From Porogramme epimiltina (lineage: Eukaryota > Basidiomycota > Agaricomycetes > Polyporales > Polyporaceae), in assembly GCA_900155495.1 (NCBI GenBank), contig FTLJ01000237.1, positions 54,362 to 118,361 on the forward strand: a stretch of DNA of 64,000 nt. The letters run 5' to 3'. This document shows positions 22,566 to 34,584 of this stretch, one piece after another; within the stretch, counting starts at the first letter, position 1; the number at the start of each line of letters is the position of its first letter. The position numbers were made by a program, and so were the translations under genes. The notes below the pieces were generated by a model. That model had not been told where the DNA came from. It made no database searches and saw only the letters and a program-made list of their open reading frames with translations.

Positions 22566-24354
22566 ATGCAGCTCGTTACCCCAATTGCAAGAAGCCTCGT
22601 GTGGCCTGTCCTTGTATGTTGTGCCGTAGCTGCCAATGCGTGCGTACATCTCTGCCTACGGCAAGCACTTCCGTGTAACTTTTGCATCCACAGCATATGT
22701 GCCGGCGGCGTATACAGCTTCCCACTCATAGCACCTGCTTTGGTCGAGCATCTCAAGTTGACCCAGCCGCAGCTGACTACTATTGCCCTAGCGTAAGCCT
22801 ACTGTTACAGAGCCTATGCTCAGTGTAATTCAACGTTTACTTTGGTACAGGGGAATGGCGGCCCAATACCCCATCGCTGCTATTGTAGGCAAAGTCATTG
22901 ACCGGTACGGTGCATGGTCCTGTTCACTGGTTGCATCCCTCCTCTTTTCTCTCGGATTTGGCCTCTTCGCAAGAGAAGTTGCAACGAACCCCGCCGGCAC
23001 ACATGCTTCAGCGGCCTCGTTCAACGTGCTTGTGTTGTGCTTTGCCATGCTCGGTCTTGCCACCGTCTGCTCGTACGTCCTCGCACATGGCCTGCATGAA
23101 TGACTAGCCCATTTACCGGCCTTTCGCAGCTACTTTTCGCTCGTATTTGCCGCGACGAAAACCTTTCCACAGTACATTGGCGTCGCGTCAGGTACTAGCA
23201 TGGCCATCTTTGGTCTTTCGCCGCTCTTCCTGTCCCTCCTTGCCTCGCGTTTGTTCACGGCACCGGGGCAGACGCTTGACATTCCGGCATTCTTCACGTT
23301 CATGGGGCTCCTTACGGGGGTAATCCACCTGGCCACCGCAGCTGTGTTTCGCGGCGCTCAAGTCTCCCTCGCTGAAGCCAAAGGGCCTGCCTCCCCTGCG
23401 CGCAGGGACACGGAGTCGGTGTCTGCTGGACAGCCGTCTGAGGAGGAGCCGCTCCTCTCTGAAGAGGATCCGGATGAAGGGCCAAAGGACACAGTCGACG
23501 TGCACGTTGTCCCTGTAGAGGAGCCGCAAGTGGGCAGCACCCTCGACCTCTTCAAGGACCCCTATTTCTGGGTGCTCTGCCTCTGGATGACGCTTGTCGT
23601 CGGCGCGGTACGTCTCATTCCTCGAGCTCCTGCCCGCTCGCGTCCTTACTCTCGCCCTCCCCACCCCAGGCCGAGATGGTCGTCTCTAACCTCGGCTCGA
23701 TCGTCCTCGCACTTCCCTCAGCAGCGGGCGGCGCGGACACCACCGCGAACGTCGCACACCAGGTGCGCCTCCTCGCACTCGCCAACACGCTCTCGCGCCT
23801 CGCCGTCGGCCCGCTCGCAGACGCGCTCGCGCCCGTCGCCGCTCGCCGCGCGGACGGCGTGTGGGCGTTCTCCCGTGCGCGGGCGACGAGCCGCGTCGCG
23901 TTCGTCCTCGCCTCCGCCGCGCTCCTCACCGCGACCGCGGCGTGGACCGCGGGCGCGGTGCGCACGCAGGAGGCCGTGTGGCCGCTCAGCGTCGGCACGG
24001 GCGTCGCGTACGGGTCCGTCTTCACCGTGCTGTGCGTCCCCTTCCTCTCCTCTAACGTGCGGCAGACCGCTGACTCCCGGACGGCGTTGTTTCAGGCCCG
24101 GCGTCCTCTCGTCGATCTACGGGCTCGACAACCTGGCGCGCAACTTCGGCATCATCTCGTACGCCGCGTTCGTCGGCACGACGCTCTTCTCGTACCTGTA
24201 CGCGTTCGTCGCGGACGGGCACGTCGAGCCGGGCGCGGACGCCTGCGCCGGCGCCGACTGCTGGCGCGCGACGTTCTGGATCTCGGCGGGCACGTCGCTC
24301 GCGGCGTGCGGGGCGGCGCTCGTGCTGTGGGGGCGGTGGAGGGCGCGGGTGTGA
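22566..24354 (+). CDS. MFS transporter, Mch1-like
   Basis: Major-facilitator membrane transporter of 497 residues resembling yeast Mch1 (monocarboxylate-permease homologue; substrate not established). Exons: 22566-22639, 22694-22792, 22851-23072, 23130-23607, 23670-24031, 24096-24354, all in phase. The first helices read CAGGVYSFPLIAPALVEHLK and AQYPIAAIVGKVIDRYG, the MFS loop 2-3 signature. A hydrophilic central loop of ~90 residues (EEEPLLSEEDPDEGP) separates the halves. The second half has MVVSNLGSIVLALPS, then SRLAVGPLADAL and SSIYGLDNLARNFG. Exon 5 is extremely GC-rich and open in several frames. Probably vacuolar or plasma membrane. Confidence 0.85.
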
Positions 24355-24857
24355 TTTGTGATGCTCCGTGTTTTTTTGGTTACTAGATGCTTGTTGTTCG
24401 GGCAGTGGTGTTGTATGTGGTACAGCACACTATCATAGAAAGGTGGATGCTAGAATTACTGCGGCCAGATGAATGACGACATGCAATGAAATTCTGCCGG
24501 CCCTCTCTCTCGCAGCCCGCAGCTCTAACTCCATCTGTTGCTCCTCTCTCTTCCCGGATGCAGATTCCAAGAATCTTTGGTCAGGTCCAGCGGATGTGAT
24601 CTTTAACAAGGCTGCGTTCCTAGTCTCGGCGATTTACACGGAGTGTCTCCGCTCATACATCAACGCACAAATTGCATGCCAATATATCCGTTATGAACAC
24701 GGCATGCGGCCTTTGGTGGGCTGACGTTTACGTTCACCGTTCCCAGGTCTCTAATGTCGATGGCGGAAATTCAGGCTTGAATGTATAGGCGTGTCATGAT
24801 AGCGTAACATACAGTATGGAAGACATCCGAATGCGAACGACAGCGGACAAGGCCTTC
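24355..24857. other. convergent intergenic region
   Basis: Between the ends of the MFS gene and ALG3. No gene or RNA recognised. Confidence 0.5.
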
Positions 24858-26467
24858 CTAATCCGCCTTTGTTGTAGCCCGCGGCGGTGCCACGCCTTCT
24901 GGGTGCCCGAACCAGATTCCCAATACAAGAAGCAAATGTGAAGCAAGAAGGACGCCAGAAGAGAGATCGGAAGAAGGGAAGACGTTCCATGCGTACTCGA
25001 TCCCGAGGAGGAGCGCGAGCCTGAGTCGTTCAAGGGCACGTTAGCAATTCCTATGCAAAACGCCCAAAAATGACGTACTTGACGACAGCTGGGTACTTCG
25101 TCCTCCACGCGAGGAATGGTAGCTGCATCGCGTACCACGAGTAGAATTGGTAGTGTAGCGAGCGGGCGAACACAATGCCGATTAGGTTGGACGTGTACAG
25201 GACCGTGGCGACATCTATATGCTCTAGTCAGTGCCGATGCCTCCATTTTCTCCCATGGCTCCCGGAGGAAGAGTGGGGGAAATGAAAATTGGGCCTCACA
25301 GTCTGCTGAGAGCGGCGCCGCAATGGGGGCGCGCAAGGGCGCGCGCACACCGCGGTCCAGCACTCGCCACACGCCTCCGCTCCCCCTGCACCACCTGAAC
25401 AGCCCGAAGAGCGCGAGCGTGCCGACGTGGGCCACGAGCAGCCCGCGCGCCCACGCCTTGCTGAGGAAGAGCTCCTCGCCGAGGAAGCGCCAGTTGACGG
25501 TCCAGCGGAAGAGGAACGCGCGCGAGAACTCGTACGCGGCCGCGAGGTAGGAGCGGGGGTGCGCGCGGAGGAAGGGTAGCCCGACGAGCACTTGGGTGAG
25601 CGCGAGGGCGAGGGTGGCGAGGAGGGTACGGGCGAGGCCGTGCCGCTGGAAGAGGACGACGAGTAGGCCGGGGACGTAAAGGAGGACGCTCATTTTCACG
25701 GACATTGCGCACCTGCATGGAGGTGCAGACAAGGGGGGAGTATTATAATGTGAAGGGGAGATGTTCGTGAACGGGAGTTGGTGGAAAGACGAGGAGACAA
25801 ACGTACCCCAGCAGAATGATTCCAACGGCGTCCCAACTACTCGCGAATGCGAGGATAGCTGCTTGGGCAGCAAATGCGGTCCAGCAGTCATTGAAGAGCC
25901 GAAGTACATAGATGGAGTGTAATCTCTTGCTTAGAGGGAGGAGGAACAAGATCCAGTTGGGCACTCCACCAGCCCGCTCGTATACGGCAACTGTCAGAGC
26001 GAGTGTCGCAAGGTAGAGCGCGCTATATATTTGCTGCGCCTTCCAGACGTTTTGGCCGGCATTGGTGAGGTTATAGAGAGCATTGTGGATGTACACGTGT
26101 CCTGCGGGGTATCTGCTCACAGGTCAGACCGGACGAGTGTATGTGAGGGATGGCCACGTACACAATGGGGCCTGTAGGGCCCAAGATGAGCGAGTAGTCC
26201 CTCTCTCCCTTCAAATATAGCTCCAGCTGGTATATGTATGTCTCCCAGTCGATCTCAGTGTCTGCAGGGTTCCGGTCAAGGCGGCCATATGCGCAGAGGA
26301 GGTAGTGGCTGACATGGTATGAAGCGGATGATGAGTTGAGTGAGGAGGGCGTCACCGACGAGCACCAGGGATGCAAGAACAGCAAAGTATCGTGGGTTTG
26401 TGAGTAGTTGCCGTGCTAGATTTAAGACAGCTTGGAAGGAATGCCCAGAGGATGATTTGGACTCCAT
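24858..26467 (-). CDS. ALG3: Dol-P-Man:Man5GlcNAc2-PP-Dol alpha-1,3-mannosyltransferase
   Basis: ER membrane enzyme that adds the first lumenal mannose (Man5 to Man6) to the dolichol-linked N-glycan precursor. 423 residues, close to the family size. Minus-strand exons: 26467-26314, 26261-26162, 26112-25807, 25712-25300, 25214-25079, 25020-24858. Family blocks seen: [74 protein letters not shown], and near the C-terminus [20 protein letters not shown] followed by [11 protein letters not shown]. About ten hydrophobic segments. An in-frame ATG at 26524 would add 19 residues; I prefer 26467 because the extension has no family likeness. Confidence 0.92.
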
Positions 26468-26815
26468 CGAGCGAAGAGCGAAGAATGCGTTCACGTCGAG
26501 AATCCCACACGCGCAACAGCGCACTCGATCTCGGACCGCGGCCGCGGTACTGCGGCCCGCGCCCGTCGCTTCAGTCCCTCAGCAGCTCGCAGGATACGCT
26601 CCTTTGTCCCAGCGAAATCATCCCGACTGTCACTTATGTCGGGTAGCGAGAAGACGATACGTAGGTCCACAGTCGATGCAAGATGAATCGCGAATATATA
26701 TTCCATCTAGTACTGTACACGCAAACCAGCCTCCATCCGTACCCGTCCACTCCTACCAGAACATACACCTCTTCTCTTGCGGCGGGTTCAACTATACAAA
26801 GCACAGAGTTGACAG
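26468..26815. other. short intergenic region
   Basis: Upstream of ALG3 and downstream of the M13 peptidase. Contains the palindrome ACCGCGGCCGCGGT around 26536; otherwise nothing recognised. Confidence 0.4.
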
Positions 26816-29800
26816 TCAGAAGGCATTATGATGAGTAGAAGTAGTAAGACATGCCTTCGCCCCAGGTGGACACTTGAACGCCTTCGCAAATTCGGGGATG
26901 TTCGACACCGTCCCCTCCACGCGGTACCGGTTCGGCGAGTGTGGGTCCGTACGTACACGAGCAACCTACATCCGACATATTGAGAAATTTCGGACAATGC
27001 ATGGTCAGAGAAAATGACGTACGGCGGCTTCGGGCTTAATGTTCTGCGCCCAACTGCGTGCAAATGAGACAAAGAACATTTGTTCGCTACATCCACATGT
27101 TAGATGTGAGGGAAACGCAGAGACTGCGAGACGCCACTTACCGAGTATAGTTGAGACCGGGAAGGAGGAACTCAGTCTCCTCTGTGTACTGCGCCTTCCA
27201 TGCGCGGAACGCTTGGATGAGACCACTGTCACCAATGTTCTCTCCAGAGGTGCTGTGGATGACTATTAGCATGGCACAGATATAGTTCCTCAAGGTGCTT
27301 ACAGGTTCCCCTACATAACAAGATAATCAGTGTCACAGCAGATCCGTTAGAGCAAACCGTTACTTACGTTCACGTGGATCTGGCCTCCTTTGCCATCGTC
27401 GACAGTGTAACCTGACACAAAACAGCATTGTCAGGAACAAACATGTAGTAATGGACAGGGGGAGACGTACTGGAATACTGGTCAACGATGCACTTCTGGT
27501 GGACATTAAAGCCGTCGCTGGTCTTGTTCGTCCACCACTCTTCCAGCTTGCCATCCTGATTGTAGAGTCGGCCGGCAGAGTCGAAGGCGTGCTGCAGCGA
27601 CTAGGTCAGCGAAATACCTGGCCAACCGTTCATGATGCCTGACATACCGTAAGCTCGTGAGACGCGACATGCCCAAACGACCCGTAGTTCATGTATCCGG
27701 GCCTTTGAAAGCACGTTGATCAGCCCAGGATAAAATTAAGAGTGCCAATATGCCTACCAATCAACATGGAAGAAGGGTGGCCGAAGGATACCAGCTGGGA
27801 ACACAATCTCATTCCCGGGCGGGTTGTAGTACGCATTGACGGTCGAAGCGTACATTTCCCACGCATTGGGGTCGCGCTGTTTGCCAATCTGGAACCAGCC
27901 ACGGATCTGGTCGGCAACACTAGGTCGGGTAATGTCAGTGAATAGATATATGACGGGGCCATAGCCGTCTCACCTCGCGCTGACCATGTTGTCGAAGAAG
28001 GCGTCCGTGCTGATCTTTACACGCGCATACCAGTTTGCAATGGATCGGGGGTCTTCTGTGTTGGGTGACATCGGGTAGCCGACTTTCACGCGTAGGGCAT
28101 CCGCCTTCGTGGAAGCTTTAGTACGTCTATCTCCAAGCACAGTATTCTAAAGAATCACACACCTTCTCTGCCGCAGCAGTCGCGCTCTTCTTGTCCATCC
28201 ATTCAATGTTCGCAAGCGATTCCTTGAATGACGCGACGATGTCTTGTCATATAATGTTAGTACGTCATGCACGCTGCACGCATGCCTAAATATCACTTAC
28301 CAGTGATGACCTTGGTGGCCTTCTCGCGCGACGCGCCGCCGAAGGCTTCCTTGACGAAGTAGCGACCGAGAGCGAAGCCCATTGCCGACTCCACACGCGC
28401 AACGCAGTACTCCGCGCGGTCGCCCACAGCACCTTTCTTGATGCCGTTCAGTACCTCCTCTAAGCTCCGTGTGGCCTTCCAGGCCTCTGTGTCCAACCCG
28501 AGATACGGAGCGTAGGTCAATCCCGCGCGGGAGACGAAGTACGCCTCGAGAACATCCTTGTCGGTGCCGTTCAGGATCTTTGAGAGATCAGGAAGGTACG
28601 TTGTGGAGGTTAGAATGATGGTGCTGGGGAAGTTGCGCGGCGCGAATGTGGAGAAATAGGTAGAGAAATCGAACTCGGGGAGAGAATCGCTGACATTCTT
28701 GAATGGCACCGGGTTATACGTCGCAATGGGGTCTTGGAAGAGAACGTCGCTAGGGTGGCCTGGGTCAGTGAGGCGTCAAGGTAACACCTGAGCGGAGCTT
28801 ACAGGTCGAGGCTGGCTTCCGCAATCTCTTTCTCGAACTTGATGATGCTCTTCGCAAGCCGGTGGGCACGTTCTTCACGACTCTCGGGTTCGCCGTCGTC
28901 ATCGTCACCACCCCATGGCGGCCAAGGCCAAGGAGGCCACACCCTGAGGCGCTCTTCATGGATAGTCAGGCCGGACAACTCCTCAATTTCTACCACCAGA
29001 CCGTCGAATTTCTCATCTTCATCGTCGAGAGAGAGCAGGAGGCGCTCGAGGACATTGCGGTAGAGGTCGACGATGGATTCTTCCTCGTAGTATTCCTACA
29101 AAATTCTCAGTATGAGAAACAATCTCGGTAGCTTCGACGCACCTTCGAAGGAAGCCCAAGGTTGGCCTGACCCAGCCAAAGTGTCATGAAGTTTGGATCG
29201 TTCCCGACGTCGCCCTCGATATCGTGTTCGAACAACGCGTCGATGCCTGAATGTGGCTTAGAATAGGTTGCAAGTGGGGCACCGAGACATTACTCACCAC
29301 GGGAATGAAGGTACGCGACGGTAGCAGTGAGCCTTGCCCTCTCCTCTGGCGCAGCATCTAACGCGTCGACTACGGTAGTCTTTCCACGGAAAAGCTCACG
29401 AATCTTCTGAACCATGTGCTTAAGTGGGGCATCACCCAGCTCATTAAGACGGTCCTCATCCATGCAGGACTGATACAGGCCACGGAGCTTCTTGAGTAGC
29501 ACCTCGTCGTAAGGGTTGACCATAAGGGCAGAGACTTCCGAGAAACGAGCCGAGGAATCTTGGGAGACGATTTGCTGGAGCATACGTTTGTTTTGAAGAG
29601 ACACTTCGTCGAAGTGGCCGAACTTCCCTTTGTCCGAAGGGATGGGGTTCTCCTTCAACCACCCACCGTCTTTGAAATCCGTTGAGACGATATGAGACCT
29701 GAAGGAAGAAAGGGCTTACTGGCGAAGTCGTAGAAGTTCTCGCATGGGTCTTGTGACTCGTCCAAACCAGAGAGTACAGAAGCAGCGAGGCTGATGCACG

Positions 29801-30267
29801 ATGAGGAGATACAGACAGGCTTCGCAGTACTATCGTTAATGTATAGAGGTGGTGAGGAGGATGCATGGTTCACACACCTCTTCCGGAGGACTAGTCGGGG
29901 CCGGCGCCGGGATTGAAACCGTGGTCGTAGACACCGAAGTCGTGGTTGCATGTTGAGTGGTGGTTGCAACAGATGTCGAAGTCACCACGATAGTAGTCGT
30001 AACAGCTCCGTTGCCTCCGCTGTTGAGCTTGTGTTGAGCTCCCGCGAATAGACCGATGAATACAGAGCTAAGAAGCAGGAAGACGAGTGTGGCAACCAAA
30101 AGGAGCTGGGTCAGAGGCGAGAGTGGCTCTTGCACAATTGCTGCAACGCGTTGGAGGTATGTAGGCTCTTCGTTGGGAGCCGGGGTATCGTCGGGATGCG
30201 AGACAGCCTGTAGTAATGGCGCGGTTTCTGGTTCGGGGTATTGAACATCGGGGGTGAGGAGGGCCAT
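26816..30267 (-). CDS. M13 (neprilysin-like) zinc metalloendopeptidase
   Basis: Type II membrane ectopeptidase of 877 residues. Minus-strand exons: 30267-29878, 29819-29720, 29669-29298, 29246-29143, 29095-28803, 28749-28301, 28242-28163, 28104-27974, 27919-27758, 27702-27648, 27591-27471, 27411-27368, 27310-27303, 27252-27142, 27086-27023, 26965-26816. A cytosolic N-terminus precedes one helix ([20 protein letters not shown]), then a Thr/Ser/Pro-rich stalk. Catalytic blocks: [15 protein letters not shown], zinc motif HELTH (about residues 709-713), and ENIGD with Glu774 as third zinc ligand and Asp778. One exon is only 8 nt. The C-terminus ends in a short Thr/His tail instead of the usual CxxW. 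A Trp/Pro- and Asp-rich insertion ([10 protein letters not shown]) lies in the N-terminal half. Confidence 0.9.
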
Positions 30268-30834
30268 GAAGAGAAAAGCAAGGGCACAGTTGCATACCTT
30301 CGTCCGTCGACGGCCTTGGGGCTCGCGTGTCCGCCATGCCGGCGGAGTGAGGGTCGAGGAGAAGGAGGAACGCGTGTGGGCAGCCTGTCCGGTCCCGCCG
30401 CTGACCTCTCTGATAGCGCTCGCTCGGGACCACCGAGCACGTGGCCGTGTGCTCCCGGCACCAGTGGCTGTGTCGTGGACTCACCCGCGCGTATGGCTGC
30501 TTATTCCGACTCACTCAACGTTCATCGGCAGACATCCAGGCAAACGCCGATGGGATAATTCGACGGAAATATGCGTCATATCTCTGTTTTCATGGCCATG
30601 TTTTAACAAATGAGACTACTCGCCAAACTTACATTCACTTTCACGTAGAACACTGTGAGAAGAGAGTAGTGCTGTGATTTATGGAGGTCACATCGCTAAC
30701 ACATAAGAGCTCGACTAAATAAGGTTCTAAGTGAATGAACCGATAGGCTGTTACTCCGCGGTGCTCAAGAGCATAAGCCAGCCTCTGTGAAGCTCAATCA
30801 GGTTCGGTATACAAGACAGCGTAATGAAGTATGC
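30268..30834. other. intergenic, promoter of M13 gene
   Basis: About 570 nt between the M13 start and the scramblase end. Plus-strand open frames here have no family features. Confidence 0.4.
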
Positions 30835-32277
30835 TTACCCCCCACCACTTCCAGAGTGATTCGAGAAGTAATCGAAGTCAATGTTGACTAGTATAAAGAT
30901 ATCAGGGGAGTTCCAGGATGCGCATACATATACTTTCTCACCAGCCGTCGCCAATATGAGCTAGAGGAAACGGATGAGTGATCTTCCAAAGAGTGAGGTG
31001 CTGAAACTCACTGCACGTTCTTCCATACTCAATTGTGGGACGATATGGGGTTTTTGGATGGCTTCGCTGTCTTCATACGGCTCAGTCCCTGCGAAATTTA
31101 CGAAATAACGACCTGGTTCAGCATGTGGTCAGTCTCATCTCCTATTGTCCAGAAAGTTTCAATGAAATACCAGTATCTGTGAAAATCTAAACAGCGTGCT
31201 GAGCAAATACTACGTTTGCCGAAGTCGTATGAAAAGCTCACCTCCCGACCAAAGCCTCTAAATGCACGGTTTACGTTGGCAAGGGGCTGACTAGCACCAT
31301 CCCGAAGCGTAAAGTGCCAAGCCATAAAGCCATCGTCTATTCGGGCGAATTGTGTGAACATCTCAGGATCTGGTTCAGGCTGAGGTTCGTCTGCTAGGGA
31401 CAGTATTCTGTGTGAGGCTTGTCTGAGGAAAAGGTCATAGCGTCGCCGCCATGGATGCCAACGTTGCTGAACTTCCGCGAATGTATCAAGCACAGGATCG
31501 CCTTCCGGGGTGTACTCATTGAAGTCCTTCAGTCGCTGGACGTACATCCGCGAATTAATGAATGCAAAAGGACGCCTAACCTATCGTCCAAGAATAAACT
31601 TTGAGCGAGGCGTTCAAATAGCAAGGCCTTACCCAAAGTATTGGAGAGCCCTCGGTATCCATTACAACGGCGCGGAATGGCCTATGCGTCCGAAACATCT
31701 GGCGCGAGAACGCCATCAGGAAGCCCGTAGTCTCTTCTGCGATATATCCTAGAGTGTCTCCCGACTCGTTCGCTGTAATTCGGAAGTTCAACGCTAGTTA
31801 AATCACAGTTCACTATCACATACTTACTTATAACGTAGCGGTTGGCCTGTTCGAAACCCAGGAATATATTCATCATCTCTATTTGCCTAGCGGCCGTTCG
31901 CTGTTAAGCTCCGCTATTCACGCAGAAAGTGCGCACCGTGTTATAATCAACCTGTCGTTACCCATGAGCAGCCTCTTCAATCCCTCCTCCGGGTTGCTCG
32001 CAGGAGGTCGAACGGTCTGCTCCCATAACGAAGACTCCTGCGCAGACGGGTAGGTTTCATGAGACTGAGGCTCCTGAGGGTCGGACGCGGCAGGTTCCGC
32101 GCGCTGTCGCGGCGCGACCCTTGGGCGTTCGCGACCAGCTCCTGGTCTTGACTTCTCGAAGCGAGAAAGCGCGTACCCGCGCACGAGTGGTACACCTCTG
32201 ATACAAGAGTTGAGCGGGACGCGCGCAAAAGACGAATGAGAGGTGAGATGGCGAGTCGTTGCCCTCAAGCACAGCAT
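30835..32277 (-). CDS. phospholipid-scramblase family protein, probably mitochondrial (Aim25-like)
   Basis: Member of the scramblase / LURP-one fold family, 355 residues. Minus-strand exons: 32277-31937, 31886-31828, 31772-31633, 31580-31242, 31186-31171, 31112-31012, 30960-30942, 30887-30835. The N-terminus is Arg-rich and lacks acidic residues for ~40 positions (MLCLRATTRHLTS... RGYALSRF), like a mitochondrial presequence; yeast Aim25 is mitochondrial. Core blocks: FEQANRYVI, DTLGYIAEE, MFRTHRPFRAVVMDTEG, IDDGFMAWHFTL and the C-terminal LATAVNIDFDYFS. The gene ends in a Gly/Ser tail. An in-frame ATG at 32340 is possible but the presequence fits better from 32277. Shares a 226-bp divergent promoter with the Mss51-like gene. 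Confidence 0.85.
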
Positions 32278-32503
32278 GTTGGTTGGGAGAGTCCGAGAGG
32301 AGGCTCGCAATGAGTCCCAGCACGAGAAAGGGGACAACACGGAAGAGGTCAGACGTCGTGGGTCGGCATCGGTACGGAGGTCGATGAGTGCATGAGGTCA
32401 GAGGCGCGCATTCGGAACAGTCGACGCGGCGTTTCGGCGCGCGCCGTGAGCGCGTCGACCGTTTGCGCTCTCTGGCTGTCCTTCTACCACCACTGTTACC
32501 CTC
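32278..32503. promoter_or_regulatory. bidirectional promoter of scramblase and Mss51-like genes
   Basis: 226 bp between two divergent starts. Contains the perfect 12-bp palindrome CGGCGCGCGCCG at 32435-32446, which looks like a zinc-cluster type site; the factor is unknown. Confidence 0.45.
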
Positions 32504-34295
32504 ATGCTGTCTGCGGTGTCTAGGCGAGGCGCACGCATTCTCCTCGTCCGTGGCCGTCCCGCAAAATGCTTCCCACGTAGCTCCCTCCCCCTCCTCCCCT
32601 CCCACCTCTCCACCGATAGCCCTAGGACATTCCTCAGCTGGCTCAAGAGCAAACCCAAGCCAAACCCTGCAAGCGAGGGTGCAAAGACACGGGACACACC
32701 CGTCTTGGCACAGGACGACCTTTTCCACCCTTTCTCGGAGTCTCCTCTCCCCGCTATCCGCGCGCGCGGGGACGCGATTCGCCAGCTCGCATCGTGTCCT
32801 GTCTGCACGAGCGAACACGAGGGCGTGCACGCACATACGCAGGCGCAGCCCAAATCGGTCGCATTCGAGTGTCCAGATTGCGGGTGGCCAACACATTGCT
32901 CGGAAGACCATTGGCACGCGGATGAGGAGCACGCTAAATACTGTAGCCGGTTGCGGGAGGTGAACGAGGACGAGCATGATTTGCGGAGCGGAAGGAAGAT
33001 GAAGGAGTTTGATCTACCTGGTGCGTGACCTGACTTTGCAATGAATACTGCGAAATGACTGGTGAATTTCTGTGTGTTAGGTCCCCAGGACTCAGAGGCT
33101 GCCATTTCATTCGCGAATTGGGACGTCTTCTGGTATACGAGGGAATTCTCGTCCATGGACACGGAGCGGTCTCGGAGACATGCGAGCAAAATTCTAACGT
33201 ACCCCATCACCATGGGATCCGTTCTGCATCAGTTCAGCAACCTCACTCTGGGCAACCAGCGGTTGACACCTGAGGGCAGTCGGTCGCTTGCTGGTGTGTG
33301 TTCACATTCATTCGCGCTAGCATACACCCTGACTCTGTACGCTTCCAGCGCTCCGTACAAACCTCCACGTACCACCGGGTGCGCCAGAAACCCCGGACGC
33401 AGCTGTGACCAAACCGCAAATGAGGATATTCATCTTGGGTGCTCGAGCAGAATCATCATTGCCACCCCACGTCTGGGAACAGCTTTGCATGCTCTTCCCG
33501 TCTGCGATGTTCCACCTCTACTTCATTGGCCCCCAGGTCTCCCTACCGAAGCCCGTAAGCGAGTTAAACAAAGGTCCGGCCACCAAGTCCACCAAGTCTG
33601 AGCCCGCCTCAGACGAGTCATCTTCAACGTCGAAAGCGGAACCAACGAGCACAGAATCTACGGAACCAGAACCTTCTGCCGAGCCGGCTGAAGAAAAACC
33701 TGTGTACCTGCCCAACGTCTACGAGCCTCCTACTCCTGCACCCATCGCCCGCCTGAAGTGCACACGGGAGTCCCTCCAACAATATGGCGTTCCATCGTAT
33801 ACGGTTCCTTACACACCGCAGCTCACTATTACCGGTATGCGCGCGAACTACTCCGAGGTACACGCCCAGTTCCAGGAAACGTTCGACCCATACACGGACT
33901 GCTTCTTCCTTTTCTCTCCCGGGCTCGGTTTCCCCTCGCCGACATCCGTCAATGAAGCCACCGGCGAGCCGTATCTCCAGGTCGCGTCGCCGACGGAGTG
34001 GGGCCCCGTCATCCCTCAACTGCTTGCGACTAAGTGCCCCATCTTTGTCACCGGCTTCTCACCCGTTGACGTCGAGCGGGACATCAAGTCGCTCTCAACT
34101 GCGCCGGAGGTCGCGGGTGAGTTCGACTGGGTGATCACCCCTGGTCCGAACGCGTTCCTCAGCGAGAAGTGGGAGGTCGCGGACTTCGACCCACGTGTGA
34201 TGGTGAAGACGAACTGGGGCGTGTGGGGTATTCGCGGGAAGAGGAGGGAGGTGAGGGAGCGGTCGAGTTGGTTCGGGTTGGGGTCATCCGCGTAA
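32504..34295 (+). CDS. MSS51: Mss51-like mitochondrial protein with MYND zinc finger
   Basis: Homologue of yeast Mss51, the activator of COX1 translation and assembly. 540 residues. Exons: 32504-33020, 33081-33293, 33403-34295. Basic, Ser-rich N-terminus of mitochondrial type (MLSAVSRRGARILLVRGRPA). Zinc-finger cysteines CPVC, CPDC and a C-H-H-C set ending HAKYC lie around residues 97-145. The conserved C-terminal domain carries FANWDVFWYTREFSSMD, RIFILGARAESSLPPHVWEQ, FLFSPGLGFPS and FDWVITPGPNAF. A Ser/Glu/Thr/Pro-rich insertion of ~60 residues follows FIGPQ. The 109-nt intron at 33294-33402 is twice the local norm and could hide another small exon. Confidence 0.83.
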
Positions 34296-34584
34296 CATAT
34301 AATTCGCCTTTAATGCATCGTACACATCCCTACTCGCTATTGCGTGCCATCGTGCGGGGCGAAGCGAACGCTCGATACCAATGCCGTGATCAGCCACAGA
34401 CGCGATTTGGAATGACGCGTGTCACGTGCGTGAATGCCACGGCGTCGGACGCGTTGTTGAGAGACACGCGACGCGATCTTTGAGTCTCTCAGCTTCTCAA
34501 CCCCCCTCCCTAGTTGTACTCTCCAACTCTTCCTGTACGCGTTATTTACCGGACCAAGCAGCCTTAGGAGACCGGTCGACCCAT
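34296..34584. promoter_or_regulatory. CDC45 promoter with ACGCGT and CACGTG sites
   Basis: ACGCGT at 34415-34420 and 34449-34454, CACGTG at 34423-34428, about 130-170 bp before the start codon. MluI boxes are a known S-phase control element of fungal replication genes. Confidence 0.6.

Noticed and set aside
32057..32977. 306-codon minus-strand frame
   Set aside because: Antisense to Mss51 exon 1 and out of frame with the scramblase exon, both of which have clear family matches.
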